NCBI GenBank assembly: GCA_937907305.1 | Contig: CALERQ010000221.1 | Span: 1-14,213, forward strand | Length of the DNA stretch: 14,213 bases | From: an uncultured Clostridia bacterium | GTDB lineage: Bacteria; Bacillota; Clostridia; Oscillospirales; Ruminococcaceae | Direction: 5' to 3' | In this document: piece by piece, positions 5,451 through 12,093 of the stretch | Layout: every line of letters begins with the position of its first letter | How positions within the stretch are numbered: the first letter of the stretch is position 1 | Program-made: the position numbers and the translations under genes | Notes under the pieces: model-generated | Told to the model about the DNA's origin: nothing | Databases searched by the model: none | Seen by the model: the letters and a program-made list of their open reading frames with translations, nothing else

Positions 5451-6944
5451 ATGAAATATAGGATTATAGGCGCGGCGGCGTGTATTTGCATCCTGCTGGT
5501 AAGCGTGCTGAACTACCCGGCACTGCTGACCGGGCGGATGGAGAGCCAGCGATACCACCAGCACCGGGAAGCCATGTCAAAGGCCGTTTGCGCCGTACAT
5601 GCCGAAGGGGAATTCTGCACCCACCTGCCGTTGGTGGTTATTGATACCGGCGGGGAGGAAATCCCCGGACGGGGAATGGTGGATGAGGAGGGCCGTCACA
5701 CGGGCTTTACCGCCACGGCGGAGGGGGCGGACCGTATCACCGCGCAGATGCAGGTAATGGACAGCGAGAGCGAGAACAACCATCCAACCGATGCGCCGGC
5801 GGTGGAGAGCAATGTGGTCATCCATGTGCGGGGGAATTCCTCGCGATGTTTTGAGAAGGCCGGTTACCGACTGGAGCTGGTGGATGAAAACGGGGACAAC
5901 AACCCACAGAGCCTGATGGGGATGGATGCCCATCACGAATGGGCGCTGCATGGACCCTACCTGGATAAAAGCCTGATGCGCAACTACATGTGGTACAACA
6001 TAGCCGGAGAATGCATGGAATACGCCCCTAATGTGCGATTCTGTGAGCTGATGCTGAATGGAGAGTACCAGGGAATCTATGTGCTGACGGAGCTTATTGG
6101 CAGCGGGCGGGATGGTGCGCGGCTGAATATGGAAGTGGATGCCCGCGACAATACCTACACGGGTTATCTATTGCGACTGGACCGGCAGGATGAGAGCGAG
6201 TACGACCGGCTGAACAGCCTGACCACATACAGCTACCGCAATGAAATGGAGCTGAAGCTGGAGGTGGAATTCCCCGGAGAGAAGAAGCTGACCCCGGAGA
6301 TCAAAGAAGCGATCAAGACGGATTTTTCAGCATTTGAAAAGGGGCTGTATTCCTATGACTATGACAGCAGAAGGTATGGCTACCGGGCACAGGTGGATGT
6401 GGATTCCTTTGCGGACTATTTGATATTGAACGAATTCACCACCAACTATGATGCAGGCTCCTACTCCACCTATATTTACAGGGATGTGAGCGGCAAACTG
6501 AAAATGTGCGTGTGGGATTTTAATAACGCCTGCGATAACTACCAGGAGCAATCCACCATGCAGGTACAGCACTTTGAGGTGCATCGCAAGCTGTGGTTCA
6601 ACATGATGATAAAGGATGAATACTTCACCGAACGGGTCATTCGGCGCTACCGGGCGCTGCGTGAGAGCTGGCTGAATGAGGAGTTTCTCATGCGCTATAT
6701 AGATGAGGTGGAGGAATACCTGGGCCCGGCCATAGAGCGAAACTTTGAACGGTGGGAGGATTCCCTGTGGGATGATACCCTGTTGGCCCCGGCGGAACGG
6801 AATGTTCATTCCCACCAGGAGGCAGTGCGGCAGCTGAAGGATTTTATCCGGCAGCGAGGGCGCTGGATGGATGAAAATATCGAGTCGCTGCGGCAGTACA
6901 GCGCGGAATCCCGAGTGAAGAAATACAGCGAAGCGACAGACTGA
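5451..6944 (+). CDS. Secreted or membrane-anchored CotH-family kinase
   Basis: A 497-residue protein with an N-terminal signal or anchor helix (IIGAAACICILLVSVL, about 5-20) and a CotH kinase domain (PF08757). Visible family blocks are VVIHVRGNSS (122-131), MGMDAHHEWALHGPYLDKSL (156-175), RNYMWYNI (177-184), ELMLNGEYQGIYVLTE (199-214), DYLILNEFTTNYDAGSY (322-338) and VWDFNNACDNY (354-364). Bacillus CotH phosphorylates spore-coat proteins with ATP. Here the domain should face outside the cell, so either another phosphate donor or a structural role must be considered. Where many CotH proteins have WDxD, this one has WDFN, replacing the second Asp. GGAG precedes the start. The next gene begins 11 bases after the stop. 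Linkage to polymer synthesis suggests the polymer or a matrix protein as the target. Confidence 0.86.
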   Translation: MKYRIIGAAACICILLVSVLNYPALLTGRMESQRYHQHREAMSKAVCAVHAEGEFCTHLPLVVIDTGGEEIPGRGMVDEEGRHTGFTATAEGADRITAQMQVMDSESENNHPTDAPAVESNVVIHVRGNSSRCFEKAGYRLELVDENGDNNPQSLMGMDAHHEWALHGPYLDKSLMRNYMWYNIAGECMEYAPNVRFCELMLNGEYQGIYVLTELIGSGRDGARLNMEVDARDNTYTGYLLRLDRQDESEYDRLNSLTTYSYRNEMELKLEVEFPGEKKLTPEIKEAIKTDFSAFEKGLYSYDYDSRRYGYRAQVDVDSFADYLILNEFTTNYDAGSYSTYIYRDVSGKLKMCVWDFNNACDNYQEQSTMQVQHFEVHRKLWFNMMIKDEYFTERVIRRYRALRESWLNEEFLMRYIDEVEEYLGPAIERNFERWEDSLWDDTLLAPAERNVHSHQEAVRQLKDFIRQRGRWMDENIESLRQYSAESRVKKYSEATD

Positions 6945-6955
6945 GGAGGATTAAA

Positions 6956-9142
6956 ATGAAGAAGTTCATTATTACTCTTTCCGTGCTGGTGCTGCTGTTT
7001 ATGGCATTGGATGCGGCCCACTACCGGCTGGGGTGGTATATTGACCTGACGCCGGAGAAGCCCGTAACGACTTTTGTAAAGACCGATGGGAAAGAAATCC
7101 ACCTGGACCGCGGGGAGGGCTGGCAGCCCTTTGAGATTCGGGGAGTCAATATGGGTTCCGGGATACCGGGCAAGTGGGCAACGGAATTTGCCGTAGAGGA
7201 AGAAGCCTACCGGCGGTGGTTTGGGTACATCAAGGCGATGGGCGCCAATACCGTGCGGGTGTATACCATCCAGAGCGAGGCATTCTACGATGCCTTTTAT
7301 AAGTACAACAAGGATAACCCAGATCCGCTGTATCTTATCCACGGGGTGTGGGTAAATGACTATGTGCAGAACTCCCACCGGGATGCCTATGATAAGGATT
7401 TTTATGAGACCTTTCTGCAGGACTGCCGTACCATGCTGGATGTGGTGCACGGGCAGCGCCGTCTGGCTGCCCAGCAGGTGCAAAGTGCTGGTTATGGCAG
7501 CTATAAAAAGGATATTTCCCCGTGGGTGATCGGGTACATCCTGGGGGTGGAGTGGGACGATATGACGGTAGCTTATACCGATGATACCTATGCAGGCCGG
7601 GAGGGCTATACCGCTTATACAGGAAAATACCTGACCACAACGGCCGAGGCCAGCCCTTTTGAGGTGCTGCTGGCCCGGGTGGGGGATAAGGTGCTGGAAT
7701 ACGAAAGCAGCCGCTACAAAACACAGAAGCTGCTTGCCTTTTCCAATTGGCCCACCACCGATCCCTTTCAATACCCCGATGAGATCAAAAAGCTGTATAT
7801 GAAGTGCGCGGCGGTGGATGTGGAACACATCCGCACTACGGAGCGGGTGATATCTGGACAGTTTGCCTCCTACCATGTGTATCCTTATTATCCCGATTAC
7901 CTGAACTGGACAGAGGACTGGAGCGGACTGGGGCTTGAGGATCACGAGATCTTCCGGGATGAGGACGGTCGGATGAATACCTACCGGGCGTACCTTGCCG
8001 GGCTGGCTGCTCATCACACCATGCCGGTGGTTATTTCGGAATTTGGTGTTTCCACTGGGCGAGGGATGGCCCACCGGGACCTGAATACCGGCCGCAACCA
8101 GGGAAACATGACGGAGCAGGAGCAGGGGATGGCGCTGGCCGCCTGCTACGAGGACATAAAAGCGGCGGGTTGTGCGGGCAGCGTGGTATTTGCCTGGCAG
8201 GATGAGTGGTTTAAGCGAACCTGGAACACCATGCACGCTGTGAATCTGACCCGCACCCCATATTGGTCGGATATCCAGACCAATGAGCAGTATTTTGGCC
8301 TGCTGGCCTTTGACCCGGGGCAGGAGCAAACGGTGTGTACCCTGGATGGCGACCCGGCCGAATGGACCGAGGAGGATGTCGTTGGGCAAAGTGAGGGGAT
8401 GACCCTTTCTGCGAAATACGATGAACGATACCTGTACCTGATGGTGCGGAAAGAAGGATGGAACCCGGAGGGAGAAACCCTGTATCTGCCCATAGATACC
8501 ACCCCCAAAACCGGGACGAGCTATTGCCAGAACTTTGGGCTGAAGTTCGACCGCGGGGTGGATTTTCTGGTGGTGCTGGATGGCCGGGAAAATAGCCGGG
8601 TGATGGTGCAGGAACCCTATGAAGTGCTGCGCAGTACCTACTCACAGAATGTTTGGGGCTATGATACTTACCTGCGGGATAACCTGCCCGACCCGCACGC
8701 ACCTGGCTTTACCAATATCGATATGATTCTAGAGATTTTTAATGAGGGCGGGGAGATGACTGAGGCCATCATTGCCCAATACGGCGGAGCGACCTTTGAG
8801 ACCGGGCGGCTGCGGTATGGCTGCGGTGACCCGGCCAGTGCCGCGTATGATTCGCTGGCGGACTTTATGACTGGAGAGGGCTGCATAGAGCTGCGGCTGC
8901 CGTGGCAGCTGCTCAATTTTGCTGACCCTTCTAAAATGCAAATCCTGGACGACTATTACAGCGGCAATTACGGCATTGAGTATATCAATATAGATGAAAT
9001 GTACCTGGGGGTAATGACGGCGGGACAGGAGAGCCGGTGCGAGCTTTTGCCGCTGGCACTTACAGGTTGGGGCAACCGGGTGACCTATCACGAACGGCTG
9101 AAGGCATCTTATTACATGATGCAGGAGCTGTGGAACGGATGA
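6956..9142 (+). CDS. Membrane-anchored TIM-barrel glycosidase with C-terminal CBM9-like domain
   Basis: A 728-residue extracytoplasmic protein. Residues 4-20 form an uncleaved-looking anchor helix. Residues about 35-450 resemble a clan GH-A (beta/alpha)8 glycoside hydrolase, close to GH2/GH5-type barrels: FEIRGVNMGSGIPGKWA near strand 1, GANTVRVYTI (96-105), YILGVEWDD with candidate acid/base Glu199, and VVISEFGVSTG with candidate nucleophile Glu362, then AGSVVFAWQDEWFKRTWN. From about 462 on, LDGDPAEW, SAKYDERYLYLMV and IELRLPW fit a CBM9-like/DOMON-type beta-sandwich that may bind glycan. The substrate cannot be read from sequence. Synthase operons often encode a hydrolase that trims or releases the polymer, and this is the likely role here. 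AGGAGG sits 7 bases before the ATG. Confidence 0.78.
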   Translation: MKKFIITLSVLVLLFMALDAAHYRLGWYIDLTPEKPVTTFVKTDGKEIHLDRGEGWQPFEIRGVNMGSGIPGKWATEFAVEEEAYRRWFGYIKAMGANTVRVYTIQSEAFYDAFYKYNKDNPDPLYLIHGVWVNDYVQNSHRDAYDKDFYETFLQDCRTMLDVVHGQRRLAAQQVQSAGYGSYKKDISPWVIGYILGVEWDDMTVAYTDDTYAGREGYTAYTGKYLTTTAEASPFEVLLARVGDKVLEYESSRYKTQKLLAFSNWPTTDPFQYPDEIKKLYMKCAAVDVEHIRTTERVISGQFASYHVYPYYPDYLNWTEDWSGLGLEDHEIFRDEDGRMNTYRAYLAGLAAHHTMPVVISEFGVSTGRGMAHRDLNTGRNQGNMTEQEQGMALAACYEDIKAAGCAGSVVFAWQDEWFKRTWNTMHAVNLTRTPYWSDIQTNEQYFGLLAFDPGQEQTVCTLDGDPAEWTEEDVVGQSEGMTLSAKYDERYLYLMVRKEGWNPEGETLYLPIDTTPKTGTSYCQNFGLKFDRGVDFLVVLDGRENSRVMVQEPYEVLRSTYSQNVWGYDTYLRDNLPDPHAPGFTNIDMILEIFNEGGEMTEAIIAQYGGATFETGRLRYGCGDPASAAYDSLADFMTGEGCIELRLPWQLLNFADPSKMQILDDYYSGNYGIEYINIDEMYLGVMTAGQESRCELLPLALTGWGNRVTYHERLKASYYMMQELWNG

Positions 9143-9163
9143 TACAGGAAGGAGACGGTAGCA

Positions 9164-10282
9164 TTGAGGATAGAGACCCTGCTGTATGTCTACTTATTTA
9201 TTTGCAGCGGGATGATCGTATTCAACATCATTACCGCCATCGTGTTAAAGCGCAGGGACCGCAGAACGGTGCGGGTCAGCGCCCGATTCCGGCAACACAT
9301 CCTGCAGCAGATAGAGCATATCAACACGGAACAGCAGGTAGAGAGACGGCACAAAAAATACCTGAGCCGGCAGTTGACCCGCACCGGGAATATGATTGCC
9401 TTTGATAAGATGCTGGAGGATCTGTACCGGGAGGAACCGCGGCAGGTGGCGGAATACCTTTCTCAGTTGGGTGGAGTGATTGTGTATTTGACCATTCGCT
9501 ATGGACGGAAAGATCGAATCGAGGCGGCATACTTCCCCTATATTATCAAAAAGTATCACTTGATTGAGAACCGCCCTTTTTCCGGCGTGGTGGATGCGAT
9601 GTATACGCTGCTGCGGGAGCCCAGCATCTACTGCCGGGAGAACGCCATGCAGGCGCTGTATACCACGGGGGATTGCGGATGCATTATGAAGGCGCTGAAG
9701 ATCCTGGATAACGGTGAACGGTTTTTCCACGAAAAGCTGCTGGCCGACGGGTTGCTGAAATTTTCCGGCGACCACGAGGCCCTGGGACACTGTATAGAGG
9801 AGGACTTTGCGGGCTTCAGCCCGGAGATGCAGGTGGCACTGATGAATTTCCTGCGGCTGGATTCCGGGGAATACTGCGCATTTGCACTGGCGCTGCTGCA
9901 AAATCCGGTCACCGACGATGAAGTGCGGTATGCCTGCATCCGTTATCTGGGGCGCTATCCATATGGGCCGGCCTACGAGACGCTGCTGGAGCTGGCGGAA
10001 TGCCGCAATGATGCCCGATGGGAATACGCGGCCATCGCCTCCACTGCACTGTGCGGTTACCCTGGCAGCGAGACCATTGAGCGGCTGAAGCGCAACCTGT
10101 ATAGCCGCAACTGGTATATCCGGTTCAATGCTTCCCAAAGCCTGGAACGGATGAGGTTGACCTACTTGGATCTCATTGATGTAATGGAGGGGCATGACCG
10201 CTATGCCACCGAGATTCTCCGCTACCGCTTTGACATCAGAAATCTGACCCCAAAGGAGGTGGAGCAGGAATGTACCAGTTGA
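9164..10282 (+). CDS. Membrane-anchored HEAT-repeat protein
   Basis: A 372-residue protein with one N-terminal membrane helix (about 4-28, TLLYVYLFICSGMIVFNI) and then a long, all-helical cytosolic part. From about residue 150 the helices repeat in a HEAT pattern, for example REPSIYCRENAMQALYTTG, VTDDEVRYACIRYLGRY and LYSRNWYIRFNASQSLERM. Such solenoids act as protein-binding scaffolds; no enzymatic motif is seen. The start is a TTG preceded by AAGGAGA. Its last 13 bases overlap the glycosyltransferase gene, so the two proteins are likely made in fixed ratio and probably form a membrane complex. Exact repeat number is uncertain by eye. Confidence 0.8.
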   Translation: MRIETLLYVYLFICSGMIVFNIITAIVLKRRDRRTVRVSARFRQHILQQIEHINTEQQVERRHKKYLSRQLTRTGNMIAFDKMLEDLYREEPRQVAEYLSQLGGVIVYLTIRYGRKDRIEAAYFPYIIKKYHLIENRPFSGVVDAMYTLLREPSIYCRENAMQALYTTGDCGCIMKALKILDNGERFFHEKLLADGLLKFSGDHEALGHCIEEDFAGFSPEMQVALMNFLRLDSGEYCAFALALLQNPVTDDEVRYACIRYLGRYPYGPAYETLLELAECRNDARWEYAAIASTALCGYPGSETIERLKRNLYSRNWYIRFNASQSLERMRLTYLDLIDVMEGHDRYATEILRYRFDIRNLTPKEVEQECTS

Positions 10283-11673
10283 TTGATGGCTTTTTGGATG
10301 CGGTCGGCATCTTTTTCATTGTTTATCTAATCGGGTACTCCACCTTCCTGTTTTTATCGGTAGTGGTGGGCTCTATCCAATTGTACCGGCAGCACCGCCA
10401 GCGGCGGCTGCAGAACTATCTGCCCAATGATTATCATGTGCCTATTTCTATCATTGTACCGGCATGGAATGAGGCGGTAACGGTGGTGGCTACGGTCCGT
10501 TCGCTGCTGAACCTGGAATACCAGGCTTATGAGGTCATTGTAGTGGATGATGGCTCTGGGGACGACACCTCCCGGACACTGATCGAGGCTTTTAATATGC
10601 ATGCGGTGCACCGGCCTATTCGGCGGCAGGTGCCATGCCAGCCGGAAGAATTTATTTATGAAACAAGGATGCTGAAAGTTCCGCTTACCGTCATTCGCAA
10701 GAAAAACGGCGGCAAAGCTGATACGCTGAATATGGGAATCAATGCGGCCAATTTCCCATACTTCATTTGCATGGATGCCGACTCGGTGCTGCAGGCAGAT
10801 TCTCTGAAAAAGATAGCTCAGCCGGTGCTGGAGGACCGCCATGTGGTGGCAGTAGGAGGGCTGGTGCGCATTGCCAATGATGTGGAGCTGGAGCATGGAC
10901 GGGTAAAAAAATACCGTCTGCCCCGGAACCTGCTGGCGTGTATGCAGGTGTTGGAGTATGACCGTTCCTTCTTGGCTTCCCGCATTCTGTTTGATCAATT
11001 CAATGGCTCACTGATCATCTCTGGTGCCTTTGGACTGTTCAGGAAGGATGTTGTTATTGCGGCAGGGGGATACAATGTCTCCACACTGGGGGAGGATATG
11101 GAACTGGTGGTAAAGCTGCATGAATACTGCACGGTGAACCATATGGATTACTGTATCCGCTACGCCACCGATGCTATCTGCTGGACACAGGCGCCGGAGC
11201 GGCTGAGTGACCTGAAAAAGCAGCGCAGGCGCTGGCACCTGGGACTGTTCCAAAGTATGATGAAGCACCGTGGAATCCTGTTTAACCCGCAATTTGGCGC
11301 GGTGAGCTTCATCTCCTATTTTTACTTTTTGGTGTATGAGCTGCTTTCGCCATTTATAGAGATTTTTGGCGTTGCTACTATGGTATTGGCGTGGTTTAGC
11401 GGATTGATCAATGTGCGGTTTATGGTGCTGCTGTTTCTCATCTATGTGCTATTTGGGGTGGTGCTTTCCCTTACAGCCTTCTTTGCGCGAATGTATACCG
11501 CGGATTTGCGAGTGTCTTTTGCCGATATGATGAAGGCGGTGCTGCTGTGCTTTTTCGAGATTACCTGCCTGCGGTTTATTTTAGCGTGGGTGCGGGCAAC
11601 GGCGTTTTTTGGCTACCGCAAGAGCAAACTGCAATGGGGCAGTATAAAGCGTAAAAAGATAAATTACAATTGA
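10270..11673 (+). CDS. Processive family 2 glycosyltransferase (polysaccharide synthase)
   Basis: A 467-residue membrane synthase of the cellulose/PNAG/hyaluronan-synthase type, which extends a polysaccharide from UDP-sugars and moves it across the membrane. After a membrane helix (11-36), the GT-A domain shows ISIIVPAWNEA (59-69), VVDDGSGDDT with Asp93/94, KNGGKADTLNMG (145-156), the DAD metal motif (169-171), the catalytic-base motif GED (274-276) and QRRRW (318-322), the QxxRW hallmark of processive enzymes. Further membrane helices lie at about 345-375, 382-406 and 424-447. The layout is close to PgaC/IcaA-like enzymes, but the sugar is not determined. No PilZ domain follows, so c-di-GMP acts on its gene through the riboswitch and not on the enzyme via PilZ. 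It overlaps the HEAT gene by 13 bases. Confidence 0.88.
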   Translation: MYQLIDGFLDAVGIFFIVYLIGYSTFLFLSVVVGSIQLYRQHRQRRLQNYLPNDYHVPISIIVPAWNEAVTVVATVRSLLNLEYQAYEVIVVDDGSGDDTSRTLIEAFNMHAVHRPIRRQVPCQPEEFIYETRMLKVPLTVIRKKNGGKADTLNMGINAANFPYFICMDADSVLQADSLKKIAQPVLEDRHVVAVGGLVRIANDVELEHGRVKKYRLPRNLLACMQVLEYDRSFLASRILFDQFNGSLIISGAFGLFRKDVVIAAGGYNVSTLGEDMELVVKLHEYCTVNHMDYCIRYATDAICWTQAPERLSDLKKQRRRWHLGLFQSMMKHRGILFNPQFGAVSFISYFYFLVYELLSPFIEIFGVATMVLAWFSGLINVRFMVLLFLIYVLFGVVLSLTAFFARMYTADLRVSFADMMKAVLLCFFEITCLRFILAWVRATAFFGYRKSKLQWGSIKRKKINYN

Positions 11674-11690
11674 TAAAAGAGGGAAAAGCC

Positions 11691-12062
11691 ATGGAACTGA
11701 ATGATCTGAAAACCGGTTTGTGGGGTTTTAAGAAGCAGGATGTATGTGAATACATAGCCAAAATGAGTGAAGAACTGACCGCCAAGATGGAGCAGGAAAG
11801 GCGGCAGAATGAGGAGAAGATAGAAGCCATCGTGCAGGCGATGCACCGCGAGGGGTGCGATAAGGACCGTGAAATAGCGGCGCTGAAGGAGCAGGTGCAG
11901 GCCCTGAGGGAAGAAAATGCCGCCCGGCAAAATACTGAAAAGGCGCGGGGTATGCTGTGTGATGTAGTGGTACTGCTGACCGACTGCGCCAAAGCACTGC
12001 TGCCGTTGGCAGGGGAACTGGCGGTAAAAGCGGTGAGACAGCTGCGGCAGCGCCGGGCATAG
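11691..12062 (+). CDS. Small coiled-coil protein with DivIVA-like N-terminus
   Basis: A 123-residue protein. The first 25 residues, with LKTGLWGFKKQDVCEYIAKM, follow the pattern of the DivIVA/GpsB N-terminal membrane- or partner-binding module (a GF/Y-K-K-x-x-V-x-x-Y-I type motif). A charged coiled coil covers about 25-85 (EELTAKMEQERRQNEEKIE, then EIAALKEQVQALREENAARQ). The C-terminus is a short hydrophobic helix (DVVVLLTDCAKALLPLAGEL) and an Arg-rich tail. The ATG at 11691 has AGAGGG 7 bases upstream and is preferred to the in-frame TTG at 11670, which overlaps the glycosyltransferase stop. It may position the synthase in the cell or link it to division or wall sites; that role is inferred and the DivIVA relation is by pattern only. 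Confidence 0.7.
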   Translation: MELNDLKTGLWGFKKQDVCEYIAKMSEELTAKMEQERRQNEEKIEAIVQAMHREGCDKDREIAALKEQVQALREENAARQNTEKARGMLCDVVVLLTDCAKALLPLAGELAVKAVRQLRQRRA

Positions 12063-12093
12063 AAAAATGGGACCGGAAAGGGTGAACAGACAG

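Noticed and set aside
6806..8389. A 527-codon - strand frame opposite the glycosidase
   Set aside because: It is a shadow of the GH gene in a GC-rich genome; composition is His/Pro/Gly-rich with no family motif.
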